This document shows, piece after piece, positions 44,525 through 54,299 of a stretch of 64,000 nt of DNA (position 1 is the stretch's first letter; every line of letters starts with the position of its first letter). This stretch comes from Enterobacter cloacae (GTDB lineage Bacteria; Pseudomonadota; Gammaproteobacteria; Enterobacterales; Enterobacteriaceae): positions 1 through 64,000 of the forward strand of contig NZ_JAALCJ010000002.1 of the NCBI RefSeq assembly GCF_011078175.1, given 5' to 3'. Position numbers and translations under genes: made by a program. Below the pieces are notes generated by a model. The model was not told where the DNA came from. It was given only the letters and a program-made list of their open reading frames with translations, and ran no database searches.

Positions 44525-45648
44525 TTATGTTTCCCTGCGATCATGGCGGTATAAGGTTCGGTTGTTGAAACAGGCTGTAAGGAAAAATCAAAATTCTCAC
44601 TGGTCTGATCAACAAACGCCTGTAGCGCGGGCTGGTTTTGCGCACTGACGCTCAGGGTTAGCCGGTTTTGACCTGCATCGTATTCCAGCAGATCTATTTC
44701 CATCGCCGGAACGGCCTGCCTGGCGCTCTCCAGCTCTTCCATCTGAAGAAAAATCCCTTTGCTCTGCTTCTTCAGGTTTTGACCAAAGTGATATTTGATA
44801 TTGGTCTGCTGACGCATGCTGGGGAAATGGTGCTGATACACCTGGACGATCTCCTCCTGCAAAAGGTTTTCCTGCTGTACCAGCATCCAGGCCAGGGCAA
44901 TACGCGGCCCCAGAAGCAGGCCGACTGACAGCAGGCCCGCCGCGGCTATCGCCACCTTCATGCTTTTCGCGGCCCGGCCATTACTGGCCTTAGGGCTGAA
45001 CTCACTGTGCAACATATTGACGCGACAGCTTTGCCACTGCGGCTGGATCAGCACCAGCGGGTGTTGCCAGACGTACTGGACATCAACGTTAACGCCTGCG
45101 GGCGCGTCGCCGTAGCAACAAACTTCCCCGGTTTTCTGCATGAGCCGCGGCAGCAGGCTCGCCTCCATTTCACCGGCCACGTGGGGCGAAAAGCGCAGCC
45201 AGTAGCTCCCTTCCTGCGCCACCAGCGTACTGCCACCTGCGGTCACGGGCAGCAGCCAGGCATCAGGCAAGACCTGAATCACTTTTAATCCGGCGTCCTG
45301 ACAGCGGGCCAACGCCGCGCGCAGGCGATCGGCATCCATCGCCACGGCATCGACCTCGGCCCCTTTTTTGTGCAGCACCGTCCAGTGAAGATTATCCACG
45401 TCACCGATCAGCGTCTCCTCCGCCATCCACGAGAAGGCCATCGCCTGAGAAGCCACTTTTTTCGGCAGCGTGAAATGCCGGAAGATCATGTCGCTGGCGG
45501 GAAGCAGCAAACAGACGCGCGCAGCCAGCGGGTGATCCGCCAGCGCCTCCAGGGTGTCGAGCACCTCAATGCGTTCACTGCCGGACTCACACCACATTAT
45601 TTTCCCGTCCTCGCGGCTGTCGGGACGAACAAAAAGTACCTGTTTCAT
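44521..45648 (-). CDS. gspL: T2SS inner-membrane platform protein GspL
   Basis: Links the ATPase GspE to the membrane platform. It has 375 residues: an actin-like cytoplasmic domain (1-~230), a single membrane helix at about 238-258 (VAIAAAGLLSVGLLLGPRIALAWML region) and a periplasmic ferredoxin-like domain that pairs with GspM. The typical LPA and RHFTLP-type segments of the cytoplasmic domain are visible. It overlaps gspM by 4 bases and follows gspK after 15. Confidence 0.92.
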   Translation of the reverse strand: MKQVLFVRPDSREDGKIMWCESGSERIEVLDTLEALADHPLAARVCLLLPASDMIFRHFTLPKKVASQAMAFSWMAEETLIGDVDNLHWTVLHKKGAEVDAVAMDADRLRAALARCQDAGLKVIQVLPDAWLLPVTAGGSTLVAQEGSYWLRFSPHVAGEMEASLLPRLMQKTGEVCCYGDAPAGVNVDVQYVWQHPLVLIQPQWQSCRVNMLHSEFSPKASNGRAAKSMKVAIAAAGLLSVGLLLGPRIALAWMLVQQENLLQEEIVQVYQHHFPSMRQQTNIKYHFGQNLKKQSKGIFLQMEELESARQAVPAMEIDLLEYDAGQNRLTLSVSAQNQPALQAFVDQTSENFDFSLQPVSTTEPYTAMIAGKHK

Positions 45649-45663
45649 AACGTTCTACTTTTC

Positions 45664-46674
45664 TTATTCAATCATTCGGTAACGACGCTGCCACGTCATG
45701 ATCTCACCGGCTTCGTTATTGACCTGAAGCTGGCTGACCACGCGAAGCGTTAATTCATCGGTATTGCCGCTGTAATTGACGCGGAAGTACCGGCTGTTTA
45801 TAGAAAATTGATCGGCCACCTGCGGGAGATCGTCTTTTAACTGCGGGAAGGTCTGCTCCAGCGCTTTGCTGAACGCTTCCATATTTTCCCAGCCCGATTC
45901 CGGACGCGAATCCAGCAGGCGAACGGCATCATCCGGCGTGAGTTTTCCCGGGAACATGGCTGCCAGCACGGCAGCCTGTTCCGGTTGCAGGGTGTTGACA
46001 TCAACCTTGCTGGCGGCGTCCGGCAGGGCGCATAACAACTTGCTCACCTTCGGATAGGCCGTTACGGGGAACGCAGGCAGCAGTTTGATCTCCGCGATGT
46101 TGCGCATCATCTGGTTTGCTGGCTGCCGTGCGGGCACGACGCCGGCCCACGCATCGCTCTCGGCCCCCTCTTTCGCCGTTGTGTTGTCACCGTCGAGATA
46201 ATCCACCAGCTGGAAATAGACCTCCTCCGCCGCGCCCTGGCTGAGGCCGCTCTCCGTCAACAGTTGCTCGATAATCTGCGCTTTACGCGGTTTTTCTGAC
46301 ACGGCGGGGGCGTTTTGCCCCTGAGGTACGGCGTCGACGGTCAACAGGTTATTGACGTTGAAGCAGTCCTGCGCGTCTTCCACCTGGCTCACGACCGTGT
46401 AGTCTTCCCCCCGCGTCTCCAGCGGCTGATGCCAGTCCCCATCCAGAGATAGCGGCTTACTCTCGCCGCTGGCGTCGGTCTGTAACCGATCTTTCACCAC
46501 TTTCTCCTGGGCCAGCATCGCCCAGCGCAGCTGCTGCTGGCTGACCTGATAATGGGTTTTCTGCAAATTACGGCAGAACTGCTGGCTGATTTTCGCGGCC
46601 AGCGCTGACATCATCACCAGCAAAATCAGCACCACCAGCAGGGCGACACCTTTTTGTTTATGGATCCGGCTCAT
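45664..46674 (-). CDS. gspK: T2SS minor pseudopilin GspK
   Basis: Largest minor pseudopilin, at the tip of the pseudopilus. It has 336 residues. The prepilin leader MSRIHKQKG is cut before VALLVVLILLVMMSALA; as in other GspK proteins the +5 Glu of the major pseudopilins is absent. A large helical insert carries SAM-like segments (PRKAQIIEQLLTESGLSQGA, VNTLQPEQAAVLAAMFPGKL). It overlaps gspJ by 4 bases. Confidence 0.94.
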   Translation of the reverse strand: MSRIHKQKGVALLVVLILLVMMSALAAKISQQFCRNLQKTHYQVSQQQLRWAMLAQEKVVKDRLQTDASGESKPLSLDGDWHQPLETRGEDYTVVSQVEDAQDCFNVNNLLTVDAVPQGQNAPAVSEKPRKAQIIEQLLTESGLSQGAAEEVYFQLVDYLDGDNTTAKEGAESDAWAGVVPARQPANQMMRNIAEIKLLPAFPVTAYPKVSKLLCALPDAASKVDVNTLQPEQAAVLAAMFPGKLTPDDAVRLLDSRPESGWENMEAFSKALEQTFPQLKDDLPQVADQFSINSRYFRVNYSGNTDELTLRVVSQLQVNNEAGEIMTWQRRYRMIE

Positions 46675-47318
46675 GGTTTGGCCTCCGGCGCTGGAGCGGC
46701 TTCCGGGGTCGTCGCTGGCGCGTCAGCCGCCTTCTCAGGCGCAGCGGCACTGGCCATCTCCGGCATGTCTCCCGGCGTGGTAAACACCCAGCGCCAGGTA
46801 TCACCGTTTTCCATTGTCAGCGTCACCTCCACGCCGTCCGGCACATGAGCAGCGTCGCTCCAGCTTTTCAGCCAGCTCTGACGATAAAAACGCCATTGCA
46901 GGGATTTCACCTCGCTGATAATCGGCACGTCGTCGGGCTTAGCGTCTGCCGGGCCGTCAATTACCGGCCAGACGTCGCGATACAGACGCCCCTCTTCCAG
47001 CCGCCAGCGCACGCGCTCCAGCTGGACCGTTCCGCTCACCCCGCTCAGAGTGGTCAGTTCCAGGGCATCCCCCTCCTGACGAAACAGCTCCGGCTCGTTA
47101 CGCGGTGCACGCGCCTGTAGCTGGAAAAAATCGCGCTCCATCAGGCTCCAGGCCCGCTGAAGCTGGTTGAGCTTTGCGGCACTGGCATCGGTAGCCGTGC
47201 TGGTACGCATCGCGCCGTCCAGAATTTGCCAGGCCAGGGTGCTGATCACCGCGAATATGGTCAGGGCAATCATGATCTCCAGCAGGGTAAATCCGCGCTG
47301 GCGTCGCGTATTTTTCAC
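46671..47318 (-). CDS. gspJ: T2SS minor pseudopilin GspJ
   Basis: Tip pseudopilin that forms a complex with GspI and GspK. It has 215 residues; leader MKNTRRQRG is cut before FTLLEIMIALTIFAV with the +5 Glu present. The pseudopilin fold runs to about residue 185 (DTWRWVFTTPG). The last ~30 residues are an Ala/Pro/Glu tail (PEKAADAPATTPEAAPAPEA) not needed for the fold and unusual for the family. Confidence 0.93.
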   Translation of the reverse strand: MKNTRRQRGFTLLEIMIALTIFAVISTLAWQILDGAMRTSTATDASAAKLNQLQRAWSLMERDFFQLQARAPRNEPELFRQEGDALELTTLSGVSGTVQLERVRWRLEEGRLYRDVWPVIDGPADAKPDDVPIISEVKSLQWRFYRQSWLKSWSDAAHVPDGVEVTLTMENGDTWRWVFTTPGDMPEMASAAAPEKAADAPATTPEAAPAPEAKP

Positions 47319-47695
47319 TTGCTCTCTCCCGGAGGAATGATGTGCAACGAAATAACCGGCTGGCTGTCGTCGCCTTCCGCATAGACGCGGATTGCGTTTG
47401 CCCAGCCGTTGTCGGCGGTTTTCACCCGCTGCTTGCGCCAGTTCCAGCTGCGCCCGCCCATGATTTCCGTTCCCTGCTGCTCAGCATCCGGGAAGTCGGT
47501 TTTCGTGAGCTGCGCTTCCGCCAGCTGGTTTTCCGCCACCCAACTGGCCTGCAACGTATCGGCCAGACCATGGGTAAACCGCACGTTCAGGGAAACCGAA
47601 TTCATCAGCGCCAGCGCGGCAGTGGAGAAGATCACCAGGGCGACCATTACCTCCAGCAGCGTCATTCCCGTTTGCTTTTTGTTTCCGTTAGCCAT
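47315..47695 (-). CDS. gspI: T2SS minor pseudopilin GspI
   Basis: Minor pseudopilin that starts assembly of the tip complex. It has 126 residues. Leader MANGNKKQTG is cut before MTLLEVMVALVIFSTAALAL (+5 Glu present), followed by the conserved SWVAENQLAEAQL helix. The start lies inside gspH with an 8-base overlap, and the end overlaps gspJ by 4. Confidence 0.94.
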   Translation of the reverse strand: MANGNKKQTGMTLLEVMVALVIFSTAALALMNSVSLNVRFTHGLADTLQASWVAENQLAEAQLTKTDFPDAEQQGTEIMGGRSWNWRKQRVKTADNGWANAIRVYAEGDDSQPVISLHIIPPGESK

Positions 47696-48173
47696 CGTTT
47701 TCTACCGATACCGGCGCCGCGCCTTGCGACACCACGCGGAAATGGTGCTGCTTGTCGTAACTTTGCAGCGTCAGCGTGAAGCGGCTGATTTCACCGTCCG
47801 GTAGAAAGATCACCTGCGGCTCAGACGCTACCGTGGCGGCCAGACGCTGCGGCGAGAGCGAAACGTGCATCTCTTCCGGGAAATTACCTTTGGTGGTAAT
47901 ACGTCCCGCGGATAACGGCACCCAGTGACGTTCGCCGTTTTTATCGTCGAGCGTTACCAGCTGATAGTTATCGGTGGCGATCACCAGTCCGACGATATTT
48001 CCGTCCATCACCGCGCGGTCTGAACCATAATCAACGAGAGCTTTCAATTGCTGGCCAAATATATCCGCACCGCTGCGCGAAGGTATTGTTGACACCACCA
48101 TCATGGCGCAACTGGCAAATATCACCAGCGCCAGAATAATTTCCAGCAACGTAAAGCCGCGTTGAGTTTTCAT
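47688..48173 (-). CDS. gspH: T2SS minor pseudopilin GspH
   Basis: Minor pseudopilin joining the tip complex to the GspG shaft. It has 161 residues. Leader MKTQRG is cut before FTLLEIILALVIFASCAMMV (+5 Glu present). The C-terminal half is the variable beta-rich domain (FLPDGEISRFTLTLQSYDK). The ATG shares one base with the gspG stop. Confidence 0.94.
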   Translation of the reverse strand: MKTQRGFTLLEIILALVIFASCAMMVVSTIPSRSGADIFGQQLKALVDYGSDRAVMDGNIVGLVIATDNYQLVTLDDKNGERHWVPLSAGRITTKGNFPEEMHVSLSPQRLAATVASEPQVIFLPDGEISRFTLTLQSYDKQHHFRVVSQGAAPVSVENDG

Positions 48174-48622
48174 TATTTCTCTTTCTTATCCAGAGACCAG
48201 TTTGTAATATCATCGGCGGTATTTGCTTCACCGTCCGGACCGGCTGAGAAAATGTCTACCGCGCCGTGTTCGCCCGGGCTCACCAGAATATAATCCCCGC
48301 CCCACGGATCCTGAGGCAGACGACGGATATAGCCGTCTGCACGGTAGCCGTTCGGGATAGGCGCGATTTCAGGCTTGGTCACCAGCGCCTGCATCCCCTG
48401 TTCTGTCGTCGGATAGCGATGATTGTCCAGCTTATACATGTCCAGTGAACCTTCGAGCGCGACAATATCGCTGGTTGCTTTTTGCTCGTCCGCTTTCTCT
48501 TTATTTCCCATTAAGTTTGGTACGACCATACTTGCCAGGATGCCGAGAATAACAATAACCACCATTAATTCGAGCAAGGTGAAGCCCGCCTGGCGAGCTA
48601 GGTTTTTACGTTTTAAAGCCAT
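48173..48622 (-). CDS. gspG: T2SS major pseudopilin GspG
   Basis: Subunit of the piston-like pseudopilus. It has 149 residues. Leader MALKRKNLARQAG is cut before FTLLELMVVIVILGILASMV. Conserved features are the TEQGMQALV and RLPQDPWGGDYIL motifs and the C-terminal calcium-binding loop (DIFSAGPDGEANTADDI). It stands 3 bp after gspF. Confidence 0.97.
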   Translation of the reverse strand: MALKRKNLARQAGFTLLELMVVIVILGILASMVVPNLMGNKEKADEQKATSDIVALEGSLDMYKLDNHRYPTTEQGMQALVTKPEIAPIPNGYRADGYIRRLPQDPWGGDYILVSPGEHGAVDIFSAGPDGEANTADDITNWSLDKKEK

Positions 48623-48625
48623 GAT

Positions 48626-49834
48626 TTAACCTACCATATTATTAAGTTGCAGAAGCGGTTGTAATATTGACAGTACGATGAATAAAACAATCGTTGCCAT
48701 GGATACCACCAGCGCCGGTTCAAAGACCGACAGCGTTAATGTAATTCGATGCTGTAATGCCGATTCCTGGTTTTCCGCCGCGCGGTCCATTAAATTACCT
48801 AATTCCCCACTCTCTTCGCCGGAGGCAATCATATACAGCATGGTCGGCGGGAATAATTTCGCCTGTTCAAGCGCCGCATACAGCGATGCGCCCTGGCGCA
48901 CGGTGTCGGCGGCTTGCTCCAGCACCTGCCGGGCATAGAGGTTTTCGATACCGTCCATCGCGATATACATCCCTTCAAGCAGAGGGACGCTACTGGCCTG
49001 CAAAATGCTCAGGGTACGGATATAGCGGGCGCTGTTAATGGCGCAGACCAGCTTTTTAATCGGCGAGCCGTTCACCAGCCAGCTGTGCCAGCGGAAACGG
49101 TTTTTGGCATTCCTCAGCCAGGTTTTGAAGCCGATGAAGCCGCCCCCCAGAATGCCCACAATATAAATGCCCCAGGCTTGCAGGAAATCACTCACCGCAA
49201 TCAGCGTCCGGGTGGTGATCGGCAGTTGCTGCTTCATATGGGTAAACTGCTCGATCACCTGCGGCACTACCGCCACGAGCAGGATACTGATGACCGCGAT
49301 GGCGACAACGGTGAGGGTTATCGGGTAGACCATCGCCTGCGTCAGCTTGCTTTTCATCTTCTGGCGCTGCTCGTTGTATTCCGCCAGCTTCTCCAGCACA
49401 TCGCCCAAATGACCGGTCTTTTCACCCGCCATCACCAGCGTACAGTAGAGCTTGTCGAAGGTGCGCGGGAACTGGCTAAACGCATCGAACAGCGTATGCC
49501 CCTCAACCACCTTCTCGCGGATTTCCACCACCATCGCCGCCAGCTTTTTGTCTTCCGTCTGCTTCGAGATCGCCTTCAGCGCGCTCTCCAGCGGCAGCGC
49601 GGCATTCACAAGCGTGGAGAGCTGACGGGTAAACATCGACAGCACCGGCGTGGAGAGCTTTGCGCCGGTTTTCGCTTTTCCTGCCGCCGCCGTCTCGCGG
49701 GTTTCGTTGATGCTGACGGGCATCAGCTTTTGCTCGCGCAACATCTGGCGAACCTGCTTCTGCCCCTCGGCCTGTAGCGTCCCGCGCTGGGTTTTTCCCG
49801 CGGCGTCCGTTGCCGTCCAGGCGTAGAAGGCCAT
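48626..49834 (-). CDS. gspF: T2SS inner-membrane platform protein GspF
   Basis: Polytopic core of the inner-membrane platform, around which GspE works. It has 402 residues with two homologous T2SSF domains (~65-190 and ~270-395). The conserved MVMAGEKTGHLGDVL and MIASGEESGELGNLMDRAA helices are present. Three membrane segments are seen near 170-190, 220-240 and 375-395. Its start codon shares a base with the gspE stop. Confidence 0.97.
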   Translation of the reverse strand: MAFYAWTATDAAGKTQRGTLQAEGQKQVRQMLREQKLMPVSINETRETAAAGKAKTGAKLSTPVLSMFTRQLSTLVNAALPLESALKAISKQTEDKKLAAMVVEIREKVVEGHTLFDAFSQFPRTFDKLYCTLVMAGEKTGHLGDVLEKLAEYNEQRQKMKSKLTQAMVYPITLTVVAIAVISILLVAVVPQVIEQFTHMKQQLPITTRTLIAVSDFLQAWGIYIVGILGGGFIGFKTWLRNAKNRFRWHSWLVNGSPIKKLVCAINSARYIRTLSILQASSVPLLEGMYIAMDGIENLYARQVLEQAADTVRQGASLYAALEQAKLFPPTMLYMIASGEESGELGNLMDRAAENQESALQHRITLTLSVFEPALVVSMATIVLFIVLSILQPLLQLNNMVG

Positions 49835-51312
49835 TACGCATCTCCTCCACGCTCGGCGGTAACGCGCATCACCTCTTCCAGCGAGGTCACGCCGCTAATC
49901 ACCTTCAGCAGCCCATTTTCACGCAGGCTGTAGGCCTGCTTAAAGAGCTGCGTTTCGATGGACATTTCGTCTTTATCTTCATGAATGGCGCGGCGCATGG
50001 TGCTGTCCACCACCAGGAATTCATGAATACCCGCACGGCCCTGGTAGCCGCTCTGGCGGCAATGCTCGCAACCCACGGCGCGGTAAATTGCTTTTGGCGG
50101 CGCGTCCATAAAGCTGAACAGCGCTTTTTCATTGGCGTCCAGCGGACTGGTGGTCCGGCAGTGCGTACACAGCCGACGCACCAGACGCTGGGCAATGACA
50201 CCGAGCAACGATGAACCGATTAAAAAGGATTCCAGCCCCATATCCCGCAAACGGGTGATCGCCCCTGCGGCACTGTTGGTGTGCAGCGTAGACATGACCA
50301 GGTGACCGGTGAGCGACGCCTGCACCGCGATCTGCGCGGTTTCACCGTCACGAATTTCCCCGATCATCACCACGTCCGGGTCCTGGCGCAGAATGGCGCG
50401 CAGCCCGCGGGCAAAGGTCATGTCCACGCGCGGGTTAACCTGCGTCTGCCCCACCCCTTCCAGCTCGTATTCAATCGGGTCCTCAACGGTCAGAATGTTG
50501 CGTTCGTGGCCGTTCAGCGCCGAAAGAATGGCGTACAAAGTGGTACTTTTACCGGAACCTGTCGGCCCGGTGACCAGGATAATGCCGTGCGGGCGGTCAA
50601 TCAGCCCTTTTAACTTCTCCAGCTCTTCATCGATTAGCCCCAGCTTGTTGATGTCGGGCTTCAGGTTACTTTTATCGAGCAGACGCATCACCACGCGCTC
50701 GCCGTACTGCGAGGGAATGGTCGATACGCGCACATCGATGGCCTTGCGGCCAATGCGCAGGGAGATACGGCCATCCTGCGGCAGACGCTTCTCGGCGATG
50801 TCCAGCTTCGACATAACCTTAATACGCGACACCAGCAGCGGCGCGAGCTTACGCGCCGGTTGCAGCACCGGACGCAGCACGCCGTCAACGCGAAAGCGAA
50901 TGCTCAGCGTACGTTCAAAGGTTTCAATATGAATATCCGACGCGCCGTCTTTCACCGCTTCGCCAAGAATGGCGTTGATCAGGCGGATCACCGGCGAGTT
51001 TTCATCGTTATCGAGCAAATCTTCGTTATCCGGGATCTCCTCGGTTAACGCCATCAGATCGATATCCGCATCCATATCATCCACCAGCTGCTGCGACACG
51101 CCGCTGCTCTGCTGCCAGATTTTGGCCAGCATCTCGTCAAAGGCTTCCGCCGTCAGGGTGACCGGGACGAACGCGCGTCCCAGCACCCGGCGCACTTCCA
51201 GCAGTGCCAGTGCCGGGGTGTCATCACGGATATAGACGTCATTGTTATAAAATAAAACGCCGTTATCTTTTGCGTAGCTGCTGCTACACAGTGTTTTACT
51301 CAGCTCGTCCAC
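49834..51312 (-). CDS. gspE: T2SS assembly ATPase GspE
   Basis: Cytoplasmic hexameric ATPase that drives pseudopilus assembly. It has 492 residues. An N-terminal GspL-binding domain (1-~90) is followed by the PAS-like N2 domain and the RecA-like ATPase domain with Walker [10 protein letters not shown], the Asp box ([19 protein letters not shown]), Walker B ([15 protein letters not shown]) and the His box (STLHTNSA). The zinc-binding tetracysteine (CTHC ... CEHC) is intact. All catalytic motifs are present, unlike the situation in the nearby gspA. Confidence 0.97.
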   Translation of the reverse strand: MDELSKTLCSSSYAKDNGVLFYNNDVYIRDDTPALALLEVRRVLGRAFVPVTLTAEAFDEMLAKIWQQSSGVSQQLVDDMDADIDLMALTEEIPDNEDLLDNDENSPVIRLINAILGEAVKDGASDIHIETFERTLSIRFRVDGVLRPVLQPARKLAPLLVSRIKVMSKLDIAEKRLPQDGRISLRIGRKAIDVRVSTIPSQYGERVVMRLLDKSNLKPDINKLGLIDEELEKLKGLIDRPHGIILVTGPTGSGKSTTLYAILSALNGHERNILTVEDPIEYELEGVGQTQVNPRVDMTFARGLRAILRQDPDVVMIGEIRDGETAQIAVQASLTGHLVMSTLHTNSAAGAITRLRDMGLESFLIGSSLLGVIAQRLVRRLCTHCRTTSPLDANEKALFSFMDAPPKAIYRAVGCEHCRQSGYQGRAGIHEFLVVDSTMRRAIHEDKDEMSIETQLFKQAYSLRENGLLKVISGVTSLEEVMRVTAERGGDA

Positions 51313-51326
51313 GTTGCCCCTCCGCC

Positions 51327-53255
51327 TTATTCTTTAAACGGATTGCGCGTCGCGCTGGTTTTCACCGGTGCGGCGTGGGCGCTGGCTGACGGAGACGGAA
51401 ACGCAGGCAGAACGGCGTTACCCGCCGGTTCAACAATGCCAAGCTTCTTCTCTTCCACGCGCTGCTGCTGGCGGGCGCGGATCTGGTCATATTTCTCTTT
51501 CGATGCCGCACTGTAATTATCGTCGTCACGCAGAACGGTGGTATGGATAAACACCATCAGGTTACGTTTAGAGGTATCCTGCGAGGTGTAGCGGAACAAC
51601 TGCCCCACCAGCGGAATATCCCCCAGCAGCGGCACTTTAGATACCGACTGTTTGGTGACGTTTTCCATCAGACCGCCGAGCACTACCGTCTGGCCGCTGT
51701 GCACCATCACTTCGTTATTGATCGTGCGGGTGTTAAAGGTTGGACCGAGGCTGGCGTCTTCCGTCGCGCTGTTGTCAACGCTGGAGACTTCCTGCTCAAT
51801 CTTCATGTGGATCATGTCGCCGTCGTTAATCTGCGGCACAATTTTCAGCTTGGTACCCACGGTCTTACGCTCAACGGAGTTAAAGACGTTGTCGCCGCTG
51901 GTGGTCTGCGACCCGGACAGCACCGGCACATCCTGACCGACGTTGAACGACGCTTCTTTGTTATCCAGCGTGACCACGCTTGGCGTGGAGAGAATGTCGT
52001 TTTTGCCGTCGGTAGAAAGCGCGCTCAACAGGGCACCGAAATCACCGTTAAAGAAGCCTGTCGCCAGGCCGGTGAAGCTCGCGCCTTTCATGGTGCCATT
52101 TTTGATCTGGCTGATCGGCAGCCCGGTAGAGCCGAACTGCACGCCACCGTGCTTGCTGGTCCACTGCACGCCCAGATCCAGGCCACTGCCGTCCTGTACT
52201 TCCGCAATGATCGCTTCCACCAGCACCTGCGGACGGCGAATATCCAGCTTGTCGATCACCTTCTCAAGGGAGTTCATCACGTTAGGCTGCGCGGTGATCA
52301 CCAGTGAGTTGGTTGACTCGTCGGCGGTAATATTCAGATCCGTTGAGGCGCTCGCCGTTTTCGCTTTTGCGGTACCCGGTTTGTCTTTCAGCTGTTCGCC
52401 AATTCCGGTGAGGACCGGAACCACCTTCGTGGCGCTGGCATACTTAAGATAGAAGACGCGGGTATTCCCCTCGTTATTCTGCTCGCGATCCAGCTGATGA
52501 ATCAGTGAACGGGTGCGCATACGCGCATCTTCCGGGCCGCTGATCACCAGGCTGTTGGTTTCGTCATCCGCCACGACTTTGGTGGCCAACTGCGGTGCGT
52601 TCTGCCCTTTCTGCTCTTCATTGCTGAGGTTGTTCAGCATTTCTGAAAGCTCTTTGGCTGAGGCAAAGCGCAGCGGCACAATTTCGCGTCGCTGGATACC
52701 GTTGTTATCAACGCGCTGCACCAGATCCACCAGACGGTTGACCACCGAGGCTTTACCCGTTAACAGCAGCACGTTCGACGGCTCAAAGTGGACCACGTTA
52801 CCAATGCCAGTCGCATCGTTAAGCTGACGCAGCAGCGGGGCGAGCTCGCGCACGGGGACATTTTCCATGCGCACCACGCGGGTGATGATCTCGTCACCTT
52901 TGCCCGGGTTTTTGCTGTCTGCCAACGGCGCACCCGCGGTGCGGGCGACGCTTGAGCGCACCACTTTCACCATACCGTTGTCCATCGGGATGACCGACAG
53001 ACCGTACAGATCCAGCACGCTCAGGAAGAACTGGTAATATTCGTCTTCCGTCAGCACGTTGTAGGTTCTGACCGAGACGGTTCCCTGAACGGACGGATCG
53101 ACCAGAATGGTTTTGTTGAGATTGCGACCTACCGTATCGATAAACTCGCGTATATCGGTATTTTTAAAACTCGCGCTAAAGTTAGCTGCAAGCAGCGAAC
53201 CTGAATATAACGACAATGCGGTCAGCGCCACGCACGCCCAAGGAAATTTCTTCAT
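51327..53255 (-). CDS. gspD: T2SS outer-membrane secretin GspD
   Basis: Forms the 15-meric outer-membrane gate. It has 642 residues with a Sec signal ([20 protein letters not shown], cleavage near LAA). Domains N0 (25-~105), N1, N2 and N3 are followed by the secretin barrel with the signature [15 protein letters not shown] and a short C-terminal tail ([12 protein letters not shown]). Such a tail could be the S-domain for a pilotin, but no gspS pilotin gene is in the window. It is 13 bp after gspC. Confidence 0.97.
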   Translation of the reverse strand: MKKFPWACVALTALSLYSGSLLAANFSASFKNTDIREFIDTVGRNLNKTILVDPSVQGTVSVRTYNVLTEDEYYQFFLSVLDLYGLSVIPMDNGMVKVVRSSVARTAGAPLADSKNPGKGDEIITRVVRMENVPVRELAPLLRQLNDATGIGNVVHFEPSNVLLLTGKASVVNRLVDLVQRVDNNGIQRREIVPLRFASAKELSEMLNNLSNEEQKGQNAPQLATKVVADDETNSLVISGPEDARMRTRSLIHQLDREQNNEGNTRVFYLKYASATKVVPVLTGIGEQLKDKPGTAKAKTASASTDLNITADESTNSLVITAQPNVMNSLEKVIDKLDIRRPQVLVEAIIAEVQDGSGLDLGVQWTSKHGGVQFGSTGLPISQIKNGTMKGASFTGLATGFFNGDFGALLSALSTDGKNDILSTPSVVTLDNKEASFNVGQDVPVLSGSQTTSGDNVFNSVERKTVGTKLKIVPQINDGDMIHMKIEQEVSSVDNSATEDASLGPTFNTRTINNEVMVHSGQTVVLGGLMENVTKQSVSKVPLLGDIPLVGQLFRYTSQDTSKRNLMVFIHTTVLRDDDNYSAASKEKYDQIRARQQQRVEEKKLGIVEPAGNAVLPAFPSPSASAHAAPVKTSATRNPFKE

Positions 53256-53268
53256 GTCTGTACACTTG

Positions 53269-54042
53269 TTAATTGTTTAGAACATTAACCCGAATATTTT
53301 CAAGGTGAGCGTGACGTCGGACGACGACCTCCGCTTCTTTCATTTTCGACCAGTTAGCAATAATACTTTTTGCTTTTGCTTCATCCGTCATATCGACAGA
53401 ATTAACTTTTACCGCAACGTCTCCTTTTTCCAGACCAGACTGGCTGTAAAAGGCCGAAGCATTCCTTGGGTTTATCCTGTAGCCTTCCAGATGGCCCTTT
53501 TCGAGTATTGGTTTTAACACCAGATAATCATCAAGATGCACGCTGTCAGCGCCTGCATCTTTTGACGATTTCGTTACCGGGCCGCTATCCACGCCGCCTT
53601 TAAAATAGTCTGGCTGCTTTAATGCCAGTACCTGCGTAGCACCTTCATAATTAACCACCACATTATCTTTATTAATTTCCTGAATAAATGCGTCGTTAAA
53701 ACCGGTAAGCGGTTCACCTTCACGATAGCTTCTCTGGCCGCCAGGCGTTTTAATGACGGCGAAGGAGAGCCAGGAATCATCGCTTCTGACAATGCCTTCG
53801 ATTTCCGCCGCCAGCGGTGCTTTCACCGCTGCCGGTAAATTGTCCTGACGAACGGCAGCCGTAAAGAGCGCAAAGGTTTTTTTATTACGCGACGCTTTCA
53901 GCTGCTGTTCATCAGAATCAGCCCGCTTATTCGTAACTTTTTTATAATCTTTTAAGGTGAGATATCCCTGCTGGCCGCAAAAGATGAGCAGCACAAACAT
54001 AAAGCAAGGCATTATCCACCGTGACAGAAATGAGAACCTCAT
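53269..54042 (-). CDS. gspC: T2SS periplasmic coupling protein GspC
   Basis: Links the inner platform to the secretin and helps select cargo. It has 257 residues: one N-terminal membrane helix (IMPCFMFVLLIFCGQQGYL, ~9-28), the HR domain that binds GspD N0 (~80-145, LSFAVIKTPGGQRSYREGEP) and a C-terminal PDZ-like domain (~165-257, GYRINPRNASAFYSQSGLEKGDVAVKVNSVD). First gene of the gspCDEFGHIJKLMO operon, divergent from gspA. Confidence 0.95.
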   Translation of the reverse strand: MRFSFLSRWIMPCFMFVLLIFCGQQGYLTLKDYKKVTNKRADSDEQQLKASRNKKTFALFTAAVRQDNLPAAVKAPLAAEIEGIVRSDDSWLSFAVIKTPGGQRSYREGEPLTGFNDAFIQEINKDNVVVNYEGATQVLALKQPDYFKGGVDSGPVTKSSKDAGADSVHLDDYLVLKPILEKGHLEGYRINPRNASAFYSQSGLEKGDVAVKVNSVDMTDEAKAKSIIANWSKMKEAEVVVRRHAHLENIRVNVLNN

Positions 54043-54299
54043 TTTTAATCCGGCCTATAGCAAAGCAAAAATAAGCAGCGTCATACTGCGCCAATATGGA
54101 GGAAAATAGTAATTAACAGGTGCAAAGGCGACCACTGACTTCGCCACTAACTTTCATAAAGAAAAATATTGACCGTATAAAATCCAGATGTTAGACACGG
54201 CCTGCTGGATATTTTTACCCTGACTGCAAATTGACCGTTCAGGGTCATTACCTTACCTTCTGCTGCTGTTGCTATTCCAATCAGAGACGGTAAGTCGTT
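54043..54299. promoter_or_regulatory. Divergent promoter region gspC / gspA
   Basis: 257 AT-rich base pairs between the divergent starts must carry the promoters of both gsp units. I see no high-quality -35/-10 pair or known operator. In E. coli the equivalent region is bound by H-NS. Confidence 0.5.
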
